Shown here: piece after piece, positions 1-10,100 of the stretch
Layout: each line of letters opens with the position of its first letter
Numbering within the stretch: the stretch's first letter is position 1
Source of the DNA: Pedobacter borealis DSM 19626
GTDB taxonomy: Bacteria; Bacteroidota; Bacteroidia; Sphingobacteriales; Sphingobacteriaceae
NCBI RefSeq assembly: GCF_000708285.2
Contig: NZ_JAUG01000029.1
Location: forward strand, 31,995-95,994
Reading direction: 5' to 3'
Length of the DNA stretch: 64,000 bases
Position numbers and translations under genes: made by a program
The notes under the pieces: generated by a model
Told to the model about the DNA's origin: nothing
Database searches by the model: none
What the model saw: the letters and a program-made list of their open reading frames with translations, nothing else

Positions 1-2647
1 CCAAATATTTAAGATCACCTATTTTGGCGCCACTTACATGGGGATAAGCATCCAACTCCTGTTGTGTTCTAAATATACCAACACTATTGTACAGCAGGTA
101 AGAATTTAGCGTTCTACCTGTTTGGCGCTGATAATCTAACGTACCGCTGGCCTCATCAATAAACACGACCTTATTTTTAGCATAGGTAATGTTTCCTGAT
201 AAATTCCAGTTAAAGTTTTCGCCATTATGGTTATAACCTAAGGTAGCCTCAAAACCATTGCTGTTTACCTTACCGATATTTTCTGATGGCACCAACGGTG
301 TATAATTGGGGCTTTTATCATCAAATGGATTAACTATACCTGAAGAACCTGGTAATGAAGCATTTCGCGTTGTTAAAATATCAGAGCGTTTTTGCTGGAA
401 ATAAATAGCTTCGATGCTAAAGTTTTTAAATACTGTAGCGTTAATTCCGATATCGAGTTTTTTCGCCACCTCCCATGTAATGTTCGGATTTGCTAATTTA
501 ACCAGGTTTACACCAGGTTGTATGGTTAGCGCATTGCTTGCGTCTCTGGCCACAAACCCGTTGCCTACCAGTACATAGTTATCGAAATACTGGAAACCAT
601 TTACATTATCGTTACCCAGCGCACCATATGATGCACGGATTTTTAAGTTATCAATAAATTTAACGTTTTCGTTAAACCATTTTTCTTTTGAGATTACCCA
701 ACCTGCAGAAGCGGATGGAAAAACACCATACTGCTTGCCTTGAGGAAAAATAGACGATCCATCAACACGAAACTGGCCTTCAAAAAGATATTTATCATCA
801 TAAGTATAAGCTAAACGGCTGATTATACTCCGGCGGTTGTAGTTAGAGCTATAGCCCGAGTTTAGAAAATCTGTAGCTGCTGTGCCGCCTTGCGAAAGCT
901 CAGGCAGTGATGTAGATAAAAAGTTAAAACGCTGTGCATCGAAATATTCTAAATGATTTTCGCTTTGTTCGTAACCCACAAAGGCATTAATATCATGCAG
1001 GTTGAACTTACGGGCGTAATTCAGCTTAATATTTGAAGTAAGCAACGATTCATTTTTATGGCTTTCGGTTAATGTTGCTTTTTGATTGTTACCACCAACA
1101 ATTACGCTGTTAAAGTTTTTTGTTCCTTGATCATACTGGTACAACAGATAAGGTTTGTTAAAACTTTTACTAAAAACATTCGATTTGTCTGCCGAGAAAA
1201 AGCCATCTACAGAAAGTCCCTGTACACCCGGTATAATAAACGTAGCCCTTAAAATTCCATTCAAAACCTGTGTAGGGTTTTTATTGGTTCCACCTATATC
1301 GGTTACCTGCATTGCAGGGTTTGCATTCTCTATTCCTGTAGTTGGCAAACCATTTGGGTAATATGCAGCGGCAATTGGTTTTGCTCTGTAGATAGATCTA
1401 AAAATATCACCCGCCCCAACCTGCGGAAATACGCGATTCTCTTGCCTGCCCGATACTGACAAACCAACTTTAATATATTTAGATATATTGGCATCAACAT
1501 TACTGCGAAAATTATACTGATTGTATTTTGTTGCAGCATTTTTGTATAAACCATCCTGAGCTATTGTGCCCAATGAAACATAGTATTTTACATCTTCACT
1601 ACCACCATTAACCGAAAGGCTATGCTGACTTTGAAGTGCGGTCTTTTTTAGTGTTTCGTTAATCCAATCGGTATTTGGATACAAGAGCGGATCGGAACCA
1701 TTGCGAAATTTCTCGATCTGATCTGCAGTATAAGATTGATTAAGGCCACCGGTAGGATTTGAATCGAAACTAATTTCGTTCATAATCTGTGCATAAGTAG
1801 CAGCATCGGCCATTTTCGGCAATCTGGTAGGCGACCCAAACCCTTGGTTAAAACTGTAACTTATAGATGGTTTACCCGTTTTTCCTTTTTTGGTGGTAAC
1901 CAATATTACACCATTTGCGGCTCTGTTACCATAAATAGCTGCAGAAGCATCTTTTAATACCGACACACTTTCGATGTCGTTGGGATCTAAACGCTCAAGG
2001 CCACCAATCTGACCTGGTACGCCATCAACTACAATGAGTACATTATTACTCCCGGTAGTGGCAAGCCCCCTAACCGTAATGGTAGAACCATCAACACCAG
2101 GTTCGCCACTGCGGTTATTTACAATTACCCCCGAAAACCGGCCCGCCAAAGAGTTTGACAGGTTTGGTTGTGGGCTTTTCATTAATTCACTTCCTTTTAC
2201 CTGCGATATAGAGCCTGTTAAGGTTGCTTTCTTCTGTGTGCCATAACCAACCACTACCAATTCGGTTAACGTTTTAGATTCTGAACCAAGCTGAACGTTA
2301 ATGTTTGTTCTGTTTCCTACCGTTTGTTCCTGACTGGTGTAGCCCACATAAGAAAAAACGAGTATATCTGTTGTAGCTGCAACAGCAATGCTATAGTTAC
2401 CCTTCGCATCGGTTTGTACTGCCTTCTCTGTACCCTTAATTTTAACCGCTACACCAGGAAATGTAGCACCTCTTTCGTTTGTTACCGTACCTGTTACCAC
2501 AATTTCTTTAAGCTGGCTCTTTATCCCTGTTTTAATAGAAACTAAAGATGCCATTGCCGGTAAACTGATGGATACGATAAATAGAAATGCCAGTGTTTTA
2601 ATTGTAAAGAATTTTGGCAAAAATCCTTTCAGAACTTTTCTTCTCAT
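1..2647 (-). CDS. SusC/RagA-family TonB-linked outer membrane protein (partial, C-terminus off the left edge)
   Basis: The frame is open from an ATG at 2647 to the window edge, giving about 882 residues of a family that usually has about 1000, so the end of the barrel is missing. A signal peptide (MRRKVLKGFLPKFFTIK, then a hydrophobic stretch) is followed by a carboxypeptidase-like regulatory domain near residues 48-130. The family's TonB-dependent plug entry motif ELVVVGYGTQKK lies near residue 130, then the plug and beta barrel. SusC proteins import oligosaccharides or peptides across the outer membrane with a SusD lipoprotein, which would lie beyond the left edge. The hybrid sensor gene and GH31 gene directly upstream on the same strand make this a polysaccharide utilisation locus. 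Assignment is firm; the substrate is not visible. Confidence 0.95.
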   Translation of the reverse strand, partial: MRRKVLKGFLPKFFTIKTLAFLFIVSISLPAMASLVSIKTGIKSQLKEIVVTGTVTNERGATFPGVAVKIKGTEKAVQTDAKGNYSIAVAATTDILVFSYVGYTSQEQTVGNRTNINVQLGSESKTLTELVVVGYGTQKKATLTGSISQVKGSELMKSPQPNLSNSLAGRFSGVIVNNRSGEPGVDGSTITVRGLATTGSNNVLIVVDGVPGQIGGLERLDPNDIESVSVLKDASAAIYGNRAANGVILVTTKKGKTGKPSISYSFNQGFGSPTRLPKMADAATYAQIMNEISFDSNPTGGLNQSYTADQIEKFRNGSDPLLYPNTDWINETLKKTALQSQHSLSVNGGSEDVKYYVSLGTIAQDGLYKNAATKYNQYNFRSNVDANISKYIKVGLSVSGRQENRVFPQVGAGDIFRSIYRAKPIAAAYYPNGLPTTGIENANPAMQVTDIGGTNKNPTQVLNGILRATFIIPGVQGLSVDGFFSADKSNVFSKSFNKPYLLYQYDQGTKNFNSVIVGGNNQKATLTESHKNESLLTSNIKLNYARKFNLHDINAFVGYEQSENHLEYFDAQRFNFLSTSLPELSQGGTAATDFLNSGYSSNYNRRSIISRLAYTYDDKYLFEGQFRVDGSSIFPQGKQYGVFPSASAGWVISKEKWFNENVKFIDNLKIRASYGALGNDNVNGFQYFDNYVLVGNGFVARDASNALTIQPGVNLVKLANPNITWEVAKKLDIGINATVFKNFSIEAIYFQQKRSDILTTRNASLPGSSGIVNPFDDKSPNYTPLVPSENIGKVNSNGFEATLGYNHNGENFNWNLSGNITYAKNKVVFIDEASGTLDYQRQTGRTLNSYLLYNSVGIFRTQQELDAYPHVSGAKIGDLKYL

Positions 2648-2833
2648 AATTGGTTTGCAAGTTTAATATTTGGTTAGCAGATCAATTTTATAACCTACCC
2701 AACTGAACCCTTTATCGGAATCGCGATTATAGCACTGCTTTATGAAAGGCTAAATTAGCGTCAACAAACAACTCCTATAGGGTACAAACAATCCAAATTA
2801 GAGGGGTAAACAAACCGAAAAAAACCCAAAACA

Positions 2834-2879
2834 ATGCTTTGGGGCCGATTATTAAAAACAATAGCTGAATAGCTACCTG
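2834..2879 (-). terminator. Weak candidate terminator after the hybrid sensor gene
   Basis: Immediately after the stop codon at 2880, the minus-strand RNA can pair AATAGC with GCTATT around a 13-nt loop, followed by GTTTTT. The stem is short, so this may only attenuate readthrough into the susC gene. Confidence 0.3.
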
Positions 2880-5800
2880 CTATTTACCTTTTTTAACTGT
2901 GGTATTAATGTTATTGGAAAACGGCTTACGGAATTTTTTAATGTACTGCGATGGGTTCATGTTAAAGAGCTTATAAAACTGCTCTCTAAAATATTTCGGA
3001 TCGTTAATACCCACCATGTAAGAAGTTTCCTGAATGGTTTTATCCGTATTGATAAAAATTTCGGCAGCTTTCCTCAACCTGATGAAACGAATAAAGCCAT
3101 TCGCTGACTGACCAGAAATGGATTTTATTTTGCGGTAAAGATTAGATCTCGACATACCGATAGCCGCAGTAAGTATATCGATATTAAAATCGGGATCGAT
3201 CAGGTGTTCTTCTACAATACGGATACAGTTATCTAAAAACTCTTTGTATTCTGCAGAGATTTTGGTGTTGTTCGAATTGAGGGTAATCTCGTTATAAAAA
3301 TATTTTTGCAGCGCATTTTTACTCTTTAGTATACTGGCTACCCTCGCTTTTAAAAAATCTTTATCAAAAGGTTTGCTAATGTAATCATCGGCCCCGCCTT
3401 CTATTCCTTTAAGTTTAACTTCTGGCGCAGAAATAGCGGTCAGCAGGATAATAGGAATATGAGAAACGGCTACATCTTCTTTTATTTTACTACAAAGTTC
3501 TATCCCGGTTATACCATCCATCATTACGTCACATATCACAATATCCGGCAATAGTTCTTTTACCATATCGTACCCGTCTTCTCCGTTGCTCGCTTCATAA
3601 AGGTGGTAATCCATTCTGAAAACCTGTTTCAGGTATTCTCTGATCTCGATGTTATCATCAATGATCAATAGTGTTTTCAAATCCACAGCGAGCTGACTAT
3701 CAATCAATGGTTCTTCTGCTGCTTTTACAATATTATTTGCCGTAATTTCATCCTCTATTAACTCTTTAAACAACGATGAATCGGTATCTATCAGTTCCTC
3801 CTGCAAAATTACCGCATCTTTAAAATGGCTTATTCCTTTTAATAAAGCAATATTAAATGCCGTGCCTTTATTTTCAACGCTGGTATAACTTATCGCTCCA
3901 CCATGCATTTCTATAAAATTCTTAGCCAGGTACAAACCAATACCAAAACCTCCTTTTGCTGATTTATTTCCCGGATCCTGATAAAATTTTTCATAGAGTT
4001 TTTCTCCTGCAAAGCTGGTAATACCACAGCCTGTATCTTCTATAAGCACATTTATATTTTCCTGGTTACTTTTTACAATCATTTTAACCGTACCGCCTTC
4101 TGGCGTAAATTTTATGGCATTTGCCAGGAGATTAAAAAACACAATCTCTATTTTTTCCCTATCAGCATAAAATGGGATCAATTCATCGGCGCATATAAAC
4201 TCAAATACAATATTTTTAGACCTGGCCTGGTGCACAAAGCAAAGAAATACTTCTTTACACAAACTCACCAGATTTACGGGAGCTACTTTTAATTTTCCGC
4301 CATAGGTATCTGCTTTTCTGAACAATAACAATTGATCTACCAAACTTAAAAGCCGTTTTGCATTCCTGTAAACAATATTTAAATCAGTGGTATCAACATT
4401 TTTATCGTTCTTGTATAAAAGCTCTTTAACCGGATTGATAATTAGTGTAAGTGGCGTACGAAACTCGTGCGATACATTGGTAAAAAAAGAAAGTTTCTTC
4501 TCACTGAGTTCTTTCTCTTTTTCACTTTCTACATGGGCCAGCTTCACCTGAAATTCGAGGTTTGCTCGATGCTCACGGTACTTAAGATAGGCATAAATTA
4601 TCCCAAAGAAAGCCAGTCCATAAATACAAAAAGCCCACCAGGTACGGTACCATGGCGGTGTAATGGTAATTATGATAGAATTGCCCACCATATTCCAGAT
4701 GCCATCGTTATTTGATGCTCTTACCTTTAACACATACTTACCGGGATTTAAATTGGTATAGGTAACTTTATGCTCACTGCCACTGTAATTCCATTTCTTA
4801 TCGAAACCTTCGAGAAAATAAGCATACTTGTTTTTTTCGGAAAGTGTATAATTGAGTGCTATAAAACCAAAAGAAAGCACGCTTTGGCTGTAGGGCAAAG
4901 TAATCTCCTTAGTCATGTACACCGGTAATTTTAATGGAGAATCATCACCAGGCAGAATTAATTTATTGAAAATAGAAAAATCGGAAAAATAAACCGCCGG
5001 AGCCGTTTTATTATATTTTAGCTGTTGTGGATTAAAGTAAACGATACCTTTACTTCCCGCCAGGTAAATTTCTCCTTTTGCATTTTTACAGATAGCGGCA
5101 TTGGCATAAACACCGTCTTTCTCATCGTAATTTTTTACCATTTTGTTTACCGGATCAAAGAGCGAAATCCCCTGTTCGGTTGTTACCCATAGCCTGCCAT
5201 TATTGTCTTCTACCAGATCGGTAAAAACATTGCTTACAAAACCGTTTTGCTTTGAATATATTTCGAAAGTATCTGTTTTAGCTACATATTTATTCAATCC
5301 ATCGCGGGTGCAGATCCAAACATTTTGGTGCGAATCCAGATAAAGGCTATTTACAATGTTATTGCTAATGCCACCTTTTCTTGAATTATCGATCATGTAA
5401 TTGCTAAACTTTCTGGTTTTAGGGTTAAAGCGGCTGAGCCCACTTCCGTATGTGCCTATCCAAACATTGCCCTGCGCATCTTTTAAAAGGCAGTACAAAT
5501 GGTTATTACTCAATGAAGCCTGGTTTTTAGGGTCGTTAAAGTAATGGGTATAACTGCGGGTTTTATCGTTGTACACTTTCAAACCAGCATCGGTAGCCAA
5601 ATAATATTCGTTATTGTTTACCTCAATTAAATCTCTAAAAACATCTTCGTTAAAAAAACTACCAAGTGCCGAACGGTGATGATGGTGAAGAAATTTATTC
5701 TCTTTCTCCTCGTAACGGTCGAAACCATTTTCGCCCAGCACCCACAGCCTGCCATTTAAATCGGTAGATAAGTTAATAATATCAGAGCTTGATAAACTAT

Positions 5801-7004
5801 TCGCATTACCGGTATGCAGCAATTTAATTACTGAACGATTATCGGGATTATATTTAAACAAACCTTTGTTTGTGCCTATCCAAAAACCCTTACCATAGCT
5901 GATGATGGATTTAATTTCTGCCTGGCCAAAAGGAAGGGAAATAAAATTAAATTTATATTGGTTAAAGTCTATTTTACTGAGACCATTTTTACCACAAACC
6001 CATATCATTCCTGTTTTATCGCGGTATAGACCTCCGTTGGCAAAAAATTCGAGTTCTTCTATTTTCTCCCATTTATTTAGTTCGGTGTTTACCCAAAATA
6101 ATCCGGAGTTTCCGCCAACCAGCATTTTTTTTGCGCCTAAATTTAATATACTAAATACTGAAGCGTTACCAGTGCCTTTACTACTGTAGGTGTTGAATTT
6201 CCTTGTTTTCGGATCGAATCTGAACAGATCGCCTTTCCAATAACAGCCAACCCATATCATGCCATCGGCATCTATGCTAAGTGTCCAGATATCGTTTGGA
6301 TTTTTTTCGCCCGCTATTTCCTTTTGCGTGTAATTGGTAAAGCGCCGTGTCTTTTTATCAAATTTATTTAATCCTTTGCTCCAATTGCCTAACCATAAGT
6401 TACCTTCATTATCTTCTGCAATGGCATTAACCGATTTTCCTTTAATGGCATTTGGATTTTTAATATCGGGCTGATAAACTGTAAAAGATGCTGAGTTTTT
6501 GTTAAAAAGGTTAAAACCATCGTCGGTACCTACCCAGAGCTTATTTGTTTTATCAATGAGTAACGACCATATTTTATTATTGCTCAACGATGTTCTATTG
6601 TTTTCTTTATGATAAAAACGCTCAAATTTCTCTGTTACAGGGTCGAATTTATTTAAACCGTTCATGGTAGCCACCCAGAAAGTATCACTCTGATCTTCTA
6701 CAACAGCATTGATATAGTTATTGGTTAGTGAGGTGGTATCGCCCGGGATATTTACATAAATTTTAAAAGAATAACCATCAAACTTACACAAACCGTTTTC
6801 GGTACCCACCCATATAAATCCCCTTTTATCTTTTAAGGCAGCTGTTGTGTTTTTTGAAGGGAGTCCTTCATTTATACCGTATGTTTTAATTACATAATGG
6901 CCTGCTATTACAGGCTGGTTATCGATATGGGATACCTGCGCTTTAACATGAGTAAAGAGGAAAAAAAATTGTAGAAGAAAACAAGTTAGACTAATTAATC
7001 TCAT
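2880..7004 (-). CDS. Hybrid two-component system sensor/regulator (HTCS)
   Basis: A one-protein signalling system of 1374 residues. In order: a signal peptide (1-22); about 700 residues of two-component-regulator propeller repeats (recurring LWVGT/GLNKFD-type motifs) and a Y_Y_Y domain forming the periplasmic sensor; a transmembrane helix near 783-805; a HisKA domain with the phospho-acceptor His in NVSHEFRTPL near 848; a HATPase domain (NLLANAIKFTPEGG, then GIGLYLAKNF near 1020); a receiver domain from about 1108 with the acceptor Asp in ICDVMMDG near 1156; and an AraC-type DNA-binding domain at the C-terminus. Family knowledge: HTCS proteins bind oligosaccharides in the periplasm and activate the adjacent PUL. 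It lies between the GH31 gene and susC on the same strand. All catalytic motifs look intact. Confidence 0.97.
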   Translation of the reverse strand: MRLISLTCFLLQFFFLFTHVKAQVSHIDNQPVIAGHYVIKTYGINEGLPSKNTTAALKDKRGFIWVGTENGLCKFDGYSFKIYVNIPGDTTSLTNNYINAVVEDQSDTFWVATMNGLNKFDPVTEKFERFYHKENNRTSLSNNKIWSLLIDKTNKLWVGTDDGFNLFNKNSASFTVYQPDIKNPNAIKGKSVNAIAEDNEGNLWLGNWSKGLNKFDKKTRRFTNYTQKEIAGEKNPNDIWTLSIDADGMIWVGCYWKGDLFRFDPKTRKFNTYSSKGTGNASVFSILNLGAKKMLVGGNSGLFWVNTELNKWEKIEELEFFANGGLYRDKTGMIWVCGKNGLSKIDFNQYKFNFISLPFGQAEIKSIISYGKGFWIGTNKGLFKYNPDNRSVIKLLHTGNANSLSSSDIINLSTDLNGRLWVLGENGFDRYEEKENKFLHHHHRSALGSFFNEDVFRDLIEVNNNEYYLATDAGLKVYNDKTRSYTHYFNDPKNQASLSNNHLYCLLKDAQGNVWIGTYGSGLSRFNPKTRKFSNYMIDNSRKGGISNNIVNSLYLDSHQNVWICTRDGLNKYVAKTDTFEIYSKQNGFVSNVFTDLVEDNNGRLWVTTEQGISLFDPVNKMVKNYDEKDGVYANAAICKNAKGEIYLAGSKGIVYFNPQQLKYNKTAPAVYFSDFSIFNKLILPGDDSPLKLPVYMTKEITLPYSQSVLSFGFIALNYTLSEKNKYAYFLEGFDKKWNYSGSEHKVTYTNLNPGKYVLKVRASNNDGIWNMVGNSIIITITPPWYRTWWAFCIYGLAFFGIIYAYLKYREHRANLEFQVKLAHVESEKEKELSEKKLSFFTNVSHEFRTPLTLIINPVKELLYKNDKNVDTTDLNIVYRNAKRLLSLVDQLLLFRKADTYGGKLKVAPVNLVSLCKEVFLCFVHQARSKNIVFEFICADELIPFYADREKIEIVFFNLLANAIKFTPEGGTVKMIVKSNQENINVLIEDTGCGITSFAGEKLYEKFYQDPGNKSAKGGFGIGLYLAKNFIEMHGGAISYTSVENKGTAFNIALLKGISHFKDAVILQEELIDTDSSLFKELIEDEITANNIVKAAEEPLIDSQLAVDLKTLLIIDDNIEIREYLKQVFRMDYHLYEASNGEDGYDMVKELLPDIVICDVMMDGITGIELCSKIKEDVAVSHIPIILLTAISAPEVKLKGIEGGADDYISKPFDKDFLKARVASILKSKNALQKYFYNEITLNSNNTKISAEYKEFLDNCIRIVEEHLIDPDFNIDILTAAIGMSRSNLYRKIKSISGQSANGFIRFIRLRKAAEIFINTDKTIQETSYMVGINDPKYFREQFYKLFNMNPSQYIKKFRKPFSNNINTTVKKGK

Positions 7005-7131
7005 AGTTGAACAACAAAATTTGATGGGAGAATGCCTTAGCTAAACCCTGCCTCTTTTGAAATAGACGAGTTGTAAAGATACAATTTGCAAACTTATTAC
7101 CGAATCTATTCTGGTGTTCAAGTTAGTGCCA

Positions 7132-7166
7132 ATAAAAAAAGAGGCCGATTAAAAACCGACCTCTTC
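7132..7166 (-). terminator. Strong intrinsic terminator of the GH31 gene
   Basis: On the minus strand AAGAGGTCGGTT pairs with AATCGGCCTCTT (12 bp including two G-T wobbles) around a TTT loop, followed by a run of seven T. It begins about 20 nt after the GH31 stop codon, so GH31 and the sensor gene are probably separate transcripts. Confidence 0.85.
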
Positions 7167-7187
7167 GCACTAATCACTACTAACTAA

Positions 7188-10100
7188 CTAAAATTTAACT
7201 GAATTGAGATTCTTATCTACTAAAATGCCTTCACTAATTTTAAGCATGAACTGTAGTTTGCGTTTTGCCTTTAATTTCAGGATAAACAGATCGGCAGTTT
7301 CGTTTAAAGCATCTTTGTTGCCAATGTTTACAAAGGTTGGATACAAAACCTTTGCGCCACTGGTATGCAGGCGATCGTTGGTCAGATTATCCATCTGTTT
7401 GGTATTTAAGGGCTGAATGCTTACAAAATCATAATCCTGTGCATTGTATGGTAGGGCAAAACTTAAAGCATTTACTGACTTCAGGTTTATTCCTTTTACT
7501 TTAATTTCGATGATTTCGTCTTTGTTATAAGCTTGTTTAGCGGTACTCATTTCCAGTTTACCTGCAACTTTATCAATTTTAGCATTTTTTATACCTCCTT
7601 CAAGTTGTGTAGCTACAACTGAAATATCGTAGGCATCAATCAAATTGTTTTTATTGATATCACCATTGCTGATATAACCTTCAAAATCAGCATCACCTTT
7701 TCTTAAACCAGTATAATTGATGTAAGAAGTTAAATCGTTCTTATCAATTAAGCGGTCGTTATTGATATCGCCGGGAAGATAGCTTTCGGTACCAGGAACT
7801 TTAAATACATATAGCTCCCTACCTGAACCAAAACCACCCACACCATCAGCAACAGCAATTTTGAGGTAACGTGCAGCAGGATGTGCAGTGAAATTGAATA
7901 TTTTAATTTCGTCGTTATTGGCCCATTCAAATGCACCAGCCTCTGTCCAGCTTTCTTTATTATTGCTATAAAATACTTTACCTTTTAATAAAATCCCGTT
8001 CCCTCTTCCTGTGCGTGGCAAGTAGTGGAATTTATCCAGTTGATTGATCGATTTCAGATCAATGATCATATCAAAAGGAACAGCTTTAACGCCCCATTTG
8101 GTATGCCAGGTATTACCTTCGTCATAATCGAATAATTTATTGATGCCTGAGCCGCCTTGATTTTCTACCGTAGTCTCGGCTACAATACCCTGAATTGCAA
8201 ATTCTAAAGGATTGGTTTTGGTAGTGGCTTTAATTTCGGTCCAATCTGAGTAGCCATCTTTGTTTACAGCACGCAGTTTAAAGGTGTAAGTTGTTTCGGC
8301 TAATAAACCATCAAACAACAATGCAGTATCTCGGATAGTAGTATAATGCATATCGTTAAAATCAATTTCATAAAAATCTGCATTGCTCACTTTACTCCAG
8401 CTTGGGCTAAGCGTATAGGCCTCCCTGTTTTTATCACTTACCCTTGCATTAACAGGAGCAGTTAATTTACCTGTTGATACACGTTGTTTATCTACGGGCT
8501 CGAATTTAAAACCGTCTATACTAAGTGTTACCGGATTGATGGTAATATCGGTAGATTGAAGTTTAACCAACAATTGCGGGTTTTTAACCATTGCCACTTT
8601 TTCAAACTCGCTTCCTTTTGTCGCAAAACGGTTTAGGTTTGGTGCAGTATCGTAGAAATAAACGTTAGACTGTTTTAAAAACTCATCTTTCGAGTTTACT
8701 TCTGATAATTTTATTTTACTGTTCCCAACTTTTGCCGTTAACCTTTTTGGTTTTTCGGTAACGTTAATGACGAATTCAGTTGTTTTCTCTTTCACAAAGC
8801 TATCGAAATCGCCCTTTGCAGGATGAATGGTAACCAGGGCATTGTTCTTCTGATCTAGTGCTGATTCGATTAAAGTAGAAGCACCTTTTCCTAATTTATA
8901 GGCTTCTGTTGCACCGTCATCATCGTATTCGGTAAATGAAGTTTTTCCAAAAGGATATAATTCATAAATACGGTTTGTCTTATTGATTTCAGAAACATTG
9001 TTATTCGGATTCGTCATCGGGATAATGGCGCCATTTTTAACAAAAACAGGCAATTTCCATAACGGCGAGTCAAAACTATTGAGAATGCTGTTTCCTGTGT
9101 ATTTTTCTCCGGTGAAATAGTCAATCCATGTTCCCTCTGGCAAGTAAATACCATTACGGATATCGTTACCTTTCTCATCTGACTTGGTTGCCTGATAAAT
9201 TGGCGCCACTAAGAAAGAAGGTCCGTACAGGTATTGATATTGTGTTGAAGTACCTTTGGTATAAGCATTTGGATATTCCAGAAACATTGCCCTGATTATC
9301 GGCAATCCAGTAACTGCTTCTCTAGCTACGCTATAAGTATAGGGTATCAACTCCGATTTCAGTTTTAAATAGTTGCGGTTAATCGAAGCTACAGGCTCAC
9401 CCAATGCATGTGGATATTTTTCGTTAGCTCCCCAACCGTCCATATTTAATTCCATTGGCGTAAAGGTTTTCCATTGGAAATCGCGGGTATTGATGGTTAG
9501 ATTTTTACCGCCAAAAATACCATCCATATCTGAAGTAATATTCGGTTGACCAGATAAACCAGAACCTAAATAGGTAGGGATGTGGAAACGGATATATTCC
9601 CAAACGCCACCAGTTTGATCACCCGACCAAATACCGGCATAACGTTGTGTACCCGCCCAGCCATCTAACGAAATGATAAACGGGCGGCTACTATTACCAT
9701 AATAAGGCATAATCTGGGCTACATCGGCAACACCGTTCAACCCGAACGAATAACCGGCGCCAACCCATGCTACATCGGTTTTTAATACACGAACGCCTGC
9801 ATCTCTGGCTTCCTTAATAATATCGCGCTGTAATAACGGACTTACTTCTGCTTTAGGGTGAAGATCAGATTGTGTCCAAAGACCGATTTCCACGCCGTTT
9901 TTACGGGCATAATCGCCAAAACTTTTCAGGTTCTGAATGTTGCCATCCAATGTTTCGGTTTGACCATAACCTGCGCCATAACCATCATTTGGAAGTACCC
10001 AGCCCAAAGGCATATCATGTTTTTTATAACGGTCGATCACCGCACGTGCTGAAAACTGATAATTGTTTTTTTCACCGTTAAGCGATTCTTTTATACCGCC